Assembly (NCBI RefSeq): GCF_010974945.1
Contig: NZ_JAAIVB010000055.1
Span: forward strand, 62,001 to 126,000
Direction: 5' to 3'
Origin: Noviherbaspirillum galbum
GTDB lineage: Bacteria; Pseudomonadota; Gammaproteobacteria; Burkholderiales; Burkholderiaceae_D
Length of the DNA: 64,000 nucleotides
The stretch's first letter is position 1. Each line of letters opens with the position of its first letter. The translations under genes and the position numbers were made by a program. The notes beneath the pieces were generated by a model that searched no databases, was not told the DNA's origin, and was given only the letters and a program-made list of their open reading frames with translations. Of this stretch, positions 28,294 through 36,262 are shown one piece after another.

Positions 28294-28581
28294 TCAATAG
28301 GCGCCAATGCTGATGTTGTTGCTGCCGTCCTGCGTGGGATGCACGTCGGACGTGATGCCGCAAACGAAGGCCGCATTGTTGCCGTTGTTGACGGCGGTGT
28401 TCTGGGACTGACCCAGGCCCTGCATCGCGCCGAAGTTGAACGTGCTGGACGTGGCGCTGAACGAAGGACCCATGGACGGGGTGTGGCCGGGGTAGCCGCG
28501 GCTGCCGCCGCGCACGGAAGTCATTGCCTTACGGTCGAGGTCTGCGGAAATGACGAGGTCGTTGATGGCGAGGGTGTTCAT
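28294..28581 (-). CDS. Double-glycine-leader peptide A2
   Basis: A 95-residue precursor, first gene of triplet 2. The leader is MNTLAINDL..DLDRKAM..VRGG (26 residues). The 69-residue core starts SRGYPGHTPSMGPSF, continues FNFGAMQGLGQSQNT and ends PTQDGSNNISIGAY, matching the A1 and A3 pattern. One Cys is present. The frame stays open far upstream, but the ATG at 28581 begins the conserved leader and follows AGGAG. A sigma-54 promoter and activator site lie upstream. Confidence 0.88.
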   Translation of the reverse strand: MNTLAINDLVISADLDRKAMTSVRGGSRGYPGHTPSMGPSFSATSSTFNFGAMQGLGQSQNTAVNNGNNAAFVCGITSDVHPTQDGSNNISIGAY

Positions 28582-28631
28582 GTCGATTCTCCTGAAGGTT
28601 GGGCTTGCTTGCCGGTTTGTCGTGTCCTGAA

Positions 28632-28655
28632 ATCTGCTTCGTGCTTGAAGCAGAT
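28632..28655. repeat. Perfect 9-bp inverted repeat across the predicted start of operon 2
   Basis: ATCTGCTTC and GAAGCAGAT flank GTGCTT. The predicted transcription start (about 28647) lies inside it, so it fits an operator better than an RNA hairpin. I do not see it before the other peptide genes. Confidence 0.55.
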
Positions 28656-28657
28656 AT

Positions 28658-28673
28658 AGCAGGCGGCGTGCCA
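28658..28673 (-). promoter_or_regulatory. Sigma-54 promoter of peptide operon 2
   Basis: Minus-strand reading TGGCACGCCGCCTGCT matches TGGCACGN4TTGCW at all but one defined base. The predicted start is about 28647, giving a leader of about 66 bases before peptide A2. Confidence 0.85.
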
Positions 28674-28815
28674 GCGCGGCGAAGGTGGCACAAGTTTCCG
28701 CGCAAGTCCTTGAATCCAAAGCGGAAAACCGGAGATGCGCCCATCTCGTCGGCTTCGCTGGCGGCTTGCGGCAAGGCCCTTTTGCATGGCGGCGGCCAAC
28801 AGCTTGCGCGCGCGG

Positions 28816-28834
28816 TGTCGGCTGCCTTCCAACA
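28816..28834. promoter_or_regulatory. Activator-binding site of peptide operon 2
   Basis: Read on the minus strand it is TGTTGGAAGGCAGCCGACA, with the invariant GCCGACA half and TGTT as the opposite half. The centre lies 153 bp upstream of the -24 GG. Confidence 0.55.
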
Positions 28835-29011
28835 TGTCGTTGCCGCGGAGGCGAAGCGGACAGGACAAGCCGCGGGCACGCAATGCTGGCCTCCGGGAAA
28901 TTGCCATGATTTGAATTTAGGCGAGGCACGTTTGTCTTAACCATGAAGCATGGAATGCGCTACATTAGGTGGCGTCACTGTGTCTGCATGCCTAACATCG
29001 GGGCGATGATC

Positions 29012-31105
29012 ATGGCTAGTCTTTCGCACGCAATCCATTCGTTTCAGTCGGGCGACCTGTCCGAATATGAATTGCTTGCGCACGTCGACCGGGTTCTGGC
29101 CAGCGACAACACCGAGTCGGCGCGCCAGCTCGAAGAGCTCCTGAGCGACGACCATACCCGCATCATGCTGCCGCCGGAGGTGTATGCCGAGCTGCGCAAG
29201 CGCGTGCACCAGCGTGAACAAGGCCAGGCGCCGCGGCCTCCCTTCGAGCGCGGCGATGCGGAAGCCACCCGCATGCAGGTCAATCCGCAACGCGATCCCA
29301 CCGGTTCCCAGGACGGCGCGCGCGACATTTCCCGCCGGACCCTGCCGACCAATCCGCCGTCGATGACGATGGAATTGCCGGCAGGCCAGGATAGCCAGAA
29401 AGGAATCGGCGATACCCTTAACGGCCGCTTCGTGCTCGAAGAATGCATCGGCTTCGGCGGCATGGGAACGGTATACAAGGCGCTCGACCTGCGCAAGCTG
29501 GAAGCCTCCGACCGTAAGCCTTACATCGCCATCAAGGTGCTGAACCTGCAGTTCCGCGGCCATCCCAAGTCGCTCATCACCTTGCAGCGCGAAGCCAAGA
29601 AGGCGCAGGCGCTGGCGCATCCCAACATCGTGACCGTCTATGATTTCGACCGCGACGGGTCCACGGTCTTCCTGACCATGGAATACCTGTCCGGCAAGCC
29701 GCTCAGCCAGGTGTTGCGCGCACCCGGTTTCGGAGGGCTGCCCTTGAGCAAGGCGTTGCCGATCGTCGAAGGCATGGGGCGGGCGCTGGCGTACGCGCAC
29801 GAGCGCGGCTTCGTGCATTGCGACTTCAAGCCCGCCAACGTGGTGCTGACGGATTCCGGCGACGTGAAGGTCATCGACTTTGGCATTGCCCGCGTCTTCC
29901 GCAAGCCGGAGGATGACGTCGAGGCAACCGTGTTCGATCCGGGCAGCCTCGGCGGCCTCACGCCGGCCTATGCCAGCCCGGAGATGCTGGAGCACCGCGA
30001 GCCCGATCCGCGAGACGACATCTATGCGCTGGCTTGCATTACTTATGAACTGCTGACCGGGCGCCATCCCTTCGATCGCGCGACCGCCTCGCAGGCGCGC
30101 AACTCCGGACTCAAGCCGGCCAGGCCGAAGAATCTCGGCGCCAACCAGTGGCGCGCGCTGAAATGCGGCCTGGCATTCGACAGGAACGCCCGCACGCCGA
30201 CCATCCAGCGTTTCCTGTCCGACCTGCGCGGAGATCGCAAGCCCGTCATGCTGGTCGCGGCCGGGCTTGGCGCGCTTGCCGTCGCCAGCCTCGCCGTCGT
30301 GGTGGCTGTCAACCTGATGGGCAGGCCCGACCGCGGACTGCGCAGCGAAGGCTCGTCTGGCGAAGAGCCGGCCCCGCCGGCGCAAGCGCAGGCACCCGCG
30401 CCCGTCGCGCCTGCACCCGCGCCAGTCGCTCCGGCGCTGACCATGGCCTCGGTTGCCGGCGTCCTCAACACCGTCAGCTGTTCGGCGCTTCTGCCGTCGG
30501 TGGACGGCGACACGGTCAAGGTGCAAGGCTACCTGTCCGCCCAGACGGGCGCCGCGCGGCTGAAAGACATGTTGTCGCGCCTGCCCGGCGCCCGCAACGT
30601 CATCATCGACACTCAGCCGGTCGCGGATGACAAGTGCGACACGCTGGCCGTGCTGGCGCCTTACTGGGCCAAGTCGCGCGCCAACAGTCCGGTCAGCATC
30701 CGCACGAGGGCGGCGAACGGCGAACTGGTCGAAGGCGAACCGCTCGTGATGGAAATCACCACGCCGGGCTTCGATGCCTATGCCTACGTGGATTACTTCG
30801 TGCTGGATGGCAGCGTGGCGCACCTGCTGCCGAACGTCCGCGCGCGGGCGCACCAGACGCCGCCGAATTACAGCGCCACCATCGGCGGCATGGGCAACTG
30901 GGTGGTATCCAAGCCCTTCGGCAAGGAAATGGTGGTGCTGATCATGTCCCCCGAGCCGCTGTTCGACGGCTTGCGCCCCGCCAGCGAGTCACGGAAGGAT
31001 TACCTGCGCGCCCTGGAGCGGCAGCTCAAGCAGGTTGCGTCCAAGCATGGACAGGACAAGGTCGTGACGGACTTCGTGCAGATCACCACCAAGGCGGCGC
31101 GCTGA
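29012..31105 (+). CDS. Membrane-anchored Ser/Thr protein kinase
   Basis: A protein of about 697 residues. The N-terminal ~130 residues are soluble and charged. The kinase domain lies at about 140-400 with GFGGMGTVYKA, Lys in IAIKVLN, a catalytic loop VHCDFKPANV and VIDFGIARV. The HRD arginine is replaced by Cys, making it a non-RD kinase that may not need activation-loop phosphorylation. One membrane span follows (MLVAAGLGALAVASLAVVV), then a Pro/Ala linker and a periplasmic part whose end (MEITTPGFDAYAYVDYFVLDG and following) resembles DUF4384-type domains; that label is tentative. The start at 29012 (MASLSHAIHSF) is chosen by sequence; 29006 and 28943 are alternatives. It is divergent from peptide triplet 2. 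Confidence 0.88.
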   Translation: MASLSHAIHSFQSGDLSEYELLAHVDRVLASDNTESARQLEELLSDDHTRIMLPPEVYAELRKRVHQREQGQAPRPPFERGDAEATRMQVNPQRDPTGSQDGARDISRRTLPTNPPSMTMELPAGQDSQKGIGDTLNGRFVLEECIGFGGMGTVYKALDLRKLEASDRKPYIAIKVLNLQFRGHPKSLITLQREAKKAQALAHPNIVTVYDFDRDGSTVFLTMEYLSGKPLSQVLRAPGFGGLPLSKALPIVEGMGRALAYAHERGFVHCDFKPANVVLTDSGDVKVIDFGIARVFRKPEDDVEATVFDPGSLGGLTPAYASPEMLEHREPDPRDDIYALACITYELLTGRHPFDRATASQARNSGLKPARPKNLGANQWRALKCGLAFDRNARTPTIQRFLSDLRGDRKPVMLVAAGLGALAVASLAVVVAVNLMGRPDRGLRSEGSSGEEPAPPAQAQAPAPVAPAPAPVAPALTMASVAGVLNTVSCSALLPSVDGDTVKVQGYLSAQTGAARLKDMLSRLPGARNVIIDTQPVADDKCDTLAVLAPYWAKSRANSPVSIRTRAANGELVEGEPLVMEITTPGFDAYAYVDYFVLDGSVAHLLPNVRARAHQTPPNYSATIGGMGNWVVSKPFGKEMVVLIMSPEPLFDGLRPASESRKDYLRALERQLKQVASKHGQDKVVTDFVQITTKAAR

Positions 31106-31148
31106 AACCCGGCGCACCATGCGCCTTCAAGCTCATCATTATCCGAAT

Positions 31149-32984
31149 TTACTTGAGTTCGCGGACCACGCGGAAACCATTCTGTGTATGGCGCACGTTC
31201 GCGTCATACTTGAAGCGCGTCGAGGAGGGCATGTAGCTGGCGTCTTCACGCCATGAGCCGCCGCGGATCACGCGCACGCGGCAGGCGGGGTCTTCCCAGG
31301 ACTTGCCATCGGCAGGTGCGCCCTTGAATGACGTATGCCAGCAGTCGCTGACCCATTCCCAGACGCTGCCGTTGACGTCATGCAAGCCGAAGGGGTTGGG
31401 CGCAAACGAGCCTACGGGCGCGGGCGCGTCCTGCTGCCAGGGCGGGCCGCAGTCCTTGCAGTTGGCGGTGCCCTTGCGCATCTGTTCGCCCCACCAGAAG
31501 CGGGTGGAGGTGCCGCCGCGCGCCGCGTATTCCCATTCCGCTTCGGTCGGCAGCCGGTAGGACTTGCCGGTGATCTTGGTGAGCCATTTCACGTATTGCT
31601 GGGCATCGTCCCAGCTGACGTCCCTGACGGGAACGTTCTTCTTGCTGGCATCGATGTTCACCTTCGTACAGCCGCCTGTGTCCACGCAGGCATTCCATTG
31701 CTCCAGCGTGACTTCATATTTGCCGATTGCAAAGCCGCTCGCGAGAGTCACGCGGTGCTCCGGCTTTTCGGTCGGATCTCCGGTGTTGCTTCCCATGGTG
31801 AAGCTGCCGGCGGGCAGGCTGATCAAGTCGGGGCAGGTCGGGCAATCCTTGATCTCCGCGCTGGCGTTGCGCCGCGGCGCGGGCTGCTCGGCTGCCGGTG
31901 CGGACGGCGTCGCTTGCACGGGGGGCGCGGCAGGCGGCGCGGCGCGTGGCGTTTCCGCCGCCTTAGGCGCAGGCTTGGGCGTCTCCGCTGCCTTGGGTGC
32001 GGGCTTGGGCGTTTCCGCCGCCGGCTTCGAAGCTTCCTTCGCGCCCTTTCCTTCGGCGCGCAAGCGCTCGATGCGCGCCTTCGCCAGCGCCGCGAAGCGG
32101 CCCTTGGGGTAGGCCTGCAGGTAGGCTTCGTAGTCGTCGGCGTGGTTGCTGTCCTTGATCGAGTCCCAGAACGTCAGTTCGTATTGTTCATTGGTGTCCT
32201 TCGGCAGCACGCCGCGCGTGTCGTATGCCAGCACGGTCTCGGGCCCGGAGGCGGCCTCCGCGCCGGTCCGGAGCGCCATGCGGGAGCCATCGGGTAGCAA
32301 GGACATGCTTGCCGGCAGGGTGGATGCGGCCCAGGGGCGCTGCCGGCCTTGCGTCAGCGCGGTCACGGCCGCTGCGGTGCTGGCCAGCAATTCGCCAACG
32401 GGACGGCCGGGCGCGCGCAATTCCGCGAGCAGCCGGGCGGTGAAGATGCCATTGCGGCCGGCGTCTCCCGCGCCGTGGCCGGGTTGGGCCGCGAGGGCGA
32501 GCAACGTGTCCGCCGGCAGCGGGATCGCGAGCGCGGTGTCGCCGTCGGCCGGGGTCAGGCAGGTGTCGAGAACCACGATGCGGCGATGGCCTTCCATCTT
32601 CGCCAGCAGCGCGGACACCGAGACCTCGGGTTGGGCGCCGACCGGCGAAAGCATGATGTCGCCGCCGCGCATCGCCGCGTGCCCGGCAAAATACACCAAG
32701 CCATCTGCGCCGGCGCCGAGGCGGGTAAAGAACACCTGGATGGCGGCGTGCATGCCTTGCCGGTCGAGGTCTTCCGCGCGCAGCACGTCGTAGCCGAGCG
32801 CTTCGAGCGCCGCCGCCATGTCGCGCGCATCATGCCTTGCCTGGGGGATCGGGCGGAAACGGTCATCCGCATTGCCGATGACTAGGGCCACCGGCACGGA
32901 TGCCAGCGCGGCCTGCATGCCGCACAGACAGAAGAGCAAGGCGGCGGACGCATGACGAAGCAGGGTAAAGAGCCGTTTGCGCAT
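31149..32984 (-). CDS. Secreted caspase-like protein fused to an FGE-type domain
   Basis: A protein of about 611 residues with a signal peptide (MRKRLFTLLRHASAALLFCL, cut after ALA). A caspase-fold domain follows, with His102 in VYFAGHAAM and Cys142 in VVLDTCLTP as the catalytic pair. Then come a YEAYLQAYPKGRFAALA motif like those in the MORN kinase, a repeated Pro/Ala/Lys linker (ETPKPAPKAA) and an FGE/SUMF1-like domain at about 375-605 (LISLPAGSFTMGS, RLPTEAEWEYAARGG, VWEWVSDC, RVIRGGSW). After RGGSW the sequence reads REDASYMPSS, so the two Cys of true formylglycine-generating enzymes are missing and the domain probably binds rather than oxidises. ATG at 32984 is preferred to the upstream TTG at 33038. 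Its target is unknown; maturation or quality control of exported peptides is a speculation. Confidence 0.87.
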   Translation of the reverse strand: MRKRLFTLLRHASAALLFCLCGMQAALASVPVALVIGNADDRFRPIPQARHDARDMAAALEALGYDVLRAEDLDRQGMHAAIQVFFTRLGAGADGLVYFAGHAAMRGGDIMLSPVGAQPEVSVSALLAKMEGHRRIVVLDTCLTPADGDTALAIPLPADTLLALAAQPGHGAGDAGRNGIFTARLLAELRAPGRPVGELLASTAAAVTALTQGRQRPWAASTLPASMSLLPDGSRMALRTGAEAASGPETVLAYDTRGVLPKDTNEQYELTFWDSIKDSNHADDYEAYLQAYPKGRFAALAKARIERLRAEGKGAKEASKPAAETPKPAPKAAETPKPAPKAAETPRAAPPAAPPVQATPSAPAAEQPAPRRNASAEIKDCPTCPDLISLPAGSFTMGSNTGDPTEKPEHRVTLASGFAIGKYEVTLEQWNACVDTGGCTKVNIDASKKNVPVRDVSWDDAQQYVKWLTKITGKSYRLPTEAEWEYAARGGTSTRFWWGEQMRKGTANCKDCGPPWQQDAPAPVGSFAPNPFGLHDVNGSVWEWVSDCWHTSFKGAPADGKSWEDPACRVRVIRGGSWREDASYMPSSTRFKYDANVRHTQNGFRVVRELK

Positions 32985-33228
32985 GGAGTGATCGATGTCG
33001 GACTGCGTATCGGATTTCGGCGTGACCTTTGCTTGCAATGTCGCGCATAAATCTGGGCGTCTCTCTGATTAAGTTCAAAGCAGCGGCGCGTCGATGAGAT
33101 AAACCATCATATCTGGCGTAATCTGAGTCTGCGACTGAAGGCGGGCAACCGATTACGACACACCCGGCGCGGCGCATGCCGCCTGCATGCGCGGACAAGC
33201 CGCGCACCTTGCTGAAAGGATGGCTATC

Positions 33229-33678
33229 ATGACAAGCGCACAGCGCCTTGCCGCGCCTCTCGTTGCCCTGATGTTCGCAGTCCTGTTGCTGGCGCCGCAG
33301 GCAGCAGCCTGGGCTGCCGAGGTCACGCCTTCGCCGAAGGATGCCCAGGTCTACTTCATCTGGCCGCGCGACGGCGAGGTCATCAACGGCGGCAAGTTCT
33401 GGGTACGGATGGGACTGCGCAACATGGGCGTGGCGCCGAAGGGCGTGAACAGGCCTGGCACGGGGCACCATCACCTGATCGTCGATTCGGAACTGCCTCC
33501 CGCCGGTCAGCCCATTCCTTCCGACCGCAACCATCTCCACTTTGGCGCGGGCGAGACCGAGGCGCGCGTCGAACTGCCCCCCGGCAAGCACACGCTGCAG
33601 TTGCTGCTCGGAGACCAGGACCATGTCCCGCACGATCCGCCGATCCATTCGAAGAAGATCACCGTGACGGTCCGATGA
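33229..33678 (+). CDS. DUF4399 secreted protein, copy 1
   Basis: A 149-residue protein with a signal peptide (MTSAQRLAAPLVALMFAVLL, cut near AWA). The mature domain contains VYFIWPRDGEVINGGKF, LRNMGVAPKGV, GTGHHHLIVD, IPSDRNHLHFGAGETEA and LPPGKHTLQLLLGD. This His-rich pattern defines DUF4399, whose role is unknown; metal binding is plausible from the His cluster. ATG at 33229 has AAAGGA eight bases upstream. It is the first of two tandem copies at the head of a + strand series ending with the HlyD gene. Confidence 0.85.
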   Translation: MTSAQRLAAPLVALMFAVLLLAPQAAAWAAEVTPSPKDAQVYFIWPRDGEVINGGKFWVRMGLRNMGVAPKGVNRPGTGHHHLIVDSELPPAGQPIPSDRNHLHFGAGETEARVELPPGKHTLQLLLGDQDHVPHDPPIHSKKITVTVR

Positions 33679-33733
33679 ACCGCGCGCCCACCCGGCCAAC
33701 AAGCCGAACCTTGCCCTTGATGAGGAACACGCC

Positions 33734-34150
33734 ATGTCGAAACTTGCCGCGGCAGCAGCGCTCTTCCTGTTCTCTTCCCTTGCCTTCGCCGGAGACACGC
33801 CGGCGCCGCCGAACGCCTATCTATATATAGGCTGGCCGCAGGATGGCGCGGTCATCACGAAGCATCCATTCCGGGTCTGGTTCGGACTGCGCAACATGGG
33901 CGTCTCGCCCAAGGATGTCAAGTTTCCGAACACTGGCCATCACCACCTGCTGATCGATACGCCGGTACCGCCGATGGACCAGGTCATTCCGTCGGACCGG
34001 AACCACCTGCACTTCGGCGCGGGAGAAACCGAGACCATGCTCGATCTCCCGCCCGGCAAGCACACGCTGCAGCTGATCATGGGCGACGACAAGCACGTGC
34101 CGCACAATCCGCCGGTGGTGTCGAAGAAGATCACGATCACGGTGAAGTGA
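33734..34150 (+). CDS. DUF4399 secreted protein, copy 2
   Basis: A 138-residue paralogue of the preceding gene, with signal peptide MSKLAAAAALFLFSSLAFAG. The conserved core (LRNMGVSPKDV, NTGHHHLLID, IPSDRNHLHFGAGETE, LPPGKHTLQLIMGDDKHVPH) is closely similar to copy 1, while the signal peptides and spacer differ. This points to an old tandem duplication with the mature domain conserved. Function is unknown. Confidence 0.85.
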   Translation: MSKLAAAAALFLFSSLAFAGDTPAPPNAYLYIGWPQDGAVITKHPFRVWFGLRNMGVSPKDVKFPNTGHHHLLIDTPVPPMDQVIPSDRNHLHFGAGETETMLDLPPGKHTLQLIMGDDKHVPHNPPVVSKKITITVK

Positions 34151-34282
34151 ACGATCGGCCTGCTGGCGCTCTCGCCCGGGAACCGGAACCGCGCACCCCG
34201 CCATGAGTCGAAGCAATATGGCGCCATGCCGCGCGGGAATCCCGCCGCGCGGCGACGCATCCAGCGAACGAAGGGCAGCGAC

Positions 34283-36220
34283 ATGAGACGGCAAACAGGA
34301 TTGCCCGACGGACCGCGCGGCGCGCCAGCGTATCTCGAAGTGCTGGGCGCATCCGAGTCGGTGCCGGCGATCTTTCCCTTGCAGGATGAGGTCGTGATCG
34401 GACGTGACCCGCAGGATTCCCTCGACCCGGATCACTTCTTCTGCATTCCCGAACATACCGTCAGCCGCCGGCACGCGCGCATCCTCCGCCGGGGCGACGC
34501 CTATTATGTGGAGGACCTGCATTCCTTCAATGGCACCTACGTCGACGGCGAGCGCCTGAAGCCCGGCGCCTGGCGGGCGCTGCAGGAAGGCGATGAGCTG
34601 AACATCTCGAACGCGCAGATCGTCTTCCATTCCATGGTCGCGCCGGCCCAGGACAACATGGCAACGATCATCACCAAGGTGGTCGATGCAACCCAGCTCA
34701 CGCGCATGATCGAACCGCTTCCCGCCACCGGCCCGGCCGACATCCAGCACGTGGTGCAGAAACTGCACGCCATGGCCCAGGTAAGCATCGCGCTGGGCGC
34801 GGTTACCAACAGCGAGACGCTGATCGAAAAGATCATGAATTTCATCTTCGAGCTGTTCCCGCTCGCGGAGCGCGCCTTCATCCTGCTGCGCAACGGCGAG
34901 GAAGAGCGTCCCGTGCCGGTCGCCGCGCGCCGCCGCGACGGTTCGGAAATGGATCCGTCGCGCGTGACGATGTCGAGCACGATCATCAACGAGGTCCTGA
35001 ACAAGAAGCAGTCGGTGCTGTCGGTCGACACCTTGTCGGACCGCTATTTCGGCAGCCAGCATTCCATCATCTCGCAGGCGATCCGGAGCGTGATGTGCGT
35101 GCCGCTGCTGCTGGAGGGACAATGCCTTGGACTGATCCAGGTCGACACCTCCTCGGACCCGTATGCCTTCAAGGAACAGGACCTGGAAATCCTGACCGGC
35201 GTGTGCGCCGAGACGGCGGTGGCGCTGAAGAACTTCCAACTTTACTCGGACATCGAGCGCCTGCTCGACGGCTTCGTGCGCGCTTCTGTGCAGGCCATCG
35301 AGGAACGCGATCCGGCGACGGCCGGTCATTCCTTCCGCGTCGCCGACTTCGCCGAGCGCCTGGCGGTGGCGGTCGATCGCGACACCGGCAAGGAATTGCG
35401 CGAGGTCGCCTTCAGCCTCGACCAGCTTCGCGAGATCCGGTATGCCGCGCTGCTGCACGACTTCGGCAAGGTCGGCGTGCGGGAAAACGTCTTGTGCAAG
35501 GAAAAGAAGCTGCATCCGCACGAGATGCGCCTGCTGGATGAACGTTTCCGTTTCGCGCAGGCCTGCCTGGAACGGGAAGCTTACAGGCGGCTGGTTGAGT
35601 TGCATGCCCGCCATGACCTGAGCATCTCCGCCTTCCGCGAAGCAAAGGAGAAGGTCGAGATCGGGCTGGCGGAAGAGAAGGAACGCCTGGCGCGATTCCA
35701 CGAGGCGATCTGCCTGGCCAACGAGCCCAGCGTGTCGCACACCGAAAGCGGGGCGGGGCTGCAGGCGGTACTCGACTACGCCTTCCCGGAATCGGAGGAT
35801 AGCCACCACCCGCTGCTGCAACAGTCTGAGTTTTCCGCCCTGAACCTGCCGAAGGGATCGCTCACGCTGGAAGAGCGCCGGGAAATCGAATCGCACGTCG
35901 CGGATTCGTATTCCTTCCTGATCCTCATTCCCTGGACCCGCGACTTGTCGGCCGTGCCCGCGATTGCCCATGGCCATCACGAGAAGCTGGATGGCTCCGG
36001 GTACCCGATGGGCCTGCGCGGCGAACAGATCAGCATCCAGACGCGGATTCTGACGATCTGCGACATCTACGACGCGCTCACCGCCGGCGACCGGCCCTAC
36101 AAGAAGGCGGTGCCGGTGGACAAGGCCCTGGACCTGATGGCGCGGGAATGCAAGGCGGGCCACCTCGACCCGCGGCTGTTCCGCGCCTTCGTGGATGCGC
36201 AGGTATGGCTGCCGTCCTGA
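34283..36220 (+). CDS. FHA-GAF-HD-GYP signalling protein
   Basis: A 645-residue cytoplasmic protein. The N-terminal FHA domain (about residues 15-115; VIGRDPQD, SRRHARIL, HSFNGTYVDGERL) should bind phosphothreonine peptides made by the kinases. A GAF domain follows at about 155-330. The HD-GYP domain at about 345-640 has HSFRVADFAERLA, LLHDFGKVGV and HHEKLDGSGYP, the residues expected for c-di-GMP phosphodiesterase activity. A long helical insert separates HDFGK from the HHEKLDGSGYP box. ATG at 34283 follows AAGGG. It could link kinase activity to c-di-GMP level or sense it. The exporter's nucleotide-binding domains make a nucleotide signal attractive, but this is inference. Confidence 0.9.
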   Translation: MRRQTGLPDGPRGAPAYLEVLGASESVPAIFPLQDEVVIGRDPQDSLDPDHFFCIPEHTVSRRHARILRRGDAYYVEDLHSFNGTYVDGERLKPGAWRALQEGDELNISNAQIVFHSMVAPAQDNMATIITKVVDATQLTRMIEPLPATGPADIQHVVQKLHAMAQVSIALGAVTNSETLIEKIMNFIFELFPLAERAFILLRNGEEERPVPVAARRRDGSEMDPSRVTMSSTIINEVLNKKQSVLSVDTLSDRYFGSQHSIISQAIRSVMCVPLLLEGQCLGLIQVDTSSDPYAFKEQDLEILTGVCAETAVALKNFQLYSDIERLLDGFVRASVQAIEERDPATAGHSFRVADFAERLAVAVDRDTGKELREVAFSLDQLREIRYAALLHDFGKVGVRENVLCKEKKLHPHEMRLLDERFRFAQACLEREAYRRLVELHARHDLSISAFREAKEKVEIGLAEEKERLARFHEAICLANEPSVSHTESGAGLQAVLDYAFPESEDSHHPLLQQSEFSALNLPKGSLTLEERREIESHVADSYSFLILIPWTRDLSAVPAIAHGHHEKLDGSGYPMGLRGEQISIQTRILTICDIYDALTAGDRPYKKAVPVDKALDLMARECKAGHLDPRLFRAFVDAQVWLPS

Positions 36221-36262
36221 GCGGGCGGCGAGGTGAACCATGACAGCAAAGGATGACAGCAC

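Larger units (their letters stand above)
28582..29011. other. Divergent regulatory region between peptide A2 and the second kinase
   Basis: Holds an inverted repeat, a sigma-54 promoter and an activator site for peptide operon 2. For the kinase on the + strand I find only partial matches: GAGGCACG at 28931 has a good -24 box but no GC at -12. No gene is apparent here. Confidence 0.5.

Noticed and set aside
28683-28698. TGGCACAAGTTTCCGC on the + strand as a second sigma-54 promoter
   Set aside because: GC falls one base too far from GG, which normally abolishes activity.
28931-28946. Possible sigma-54 promoter for the second kinase (AGGCACG at the -24 position)
   Set aside because: The -12 position lacks GC (TCTTA), an element usually essential.
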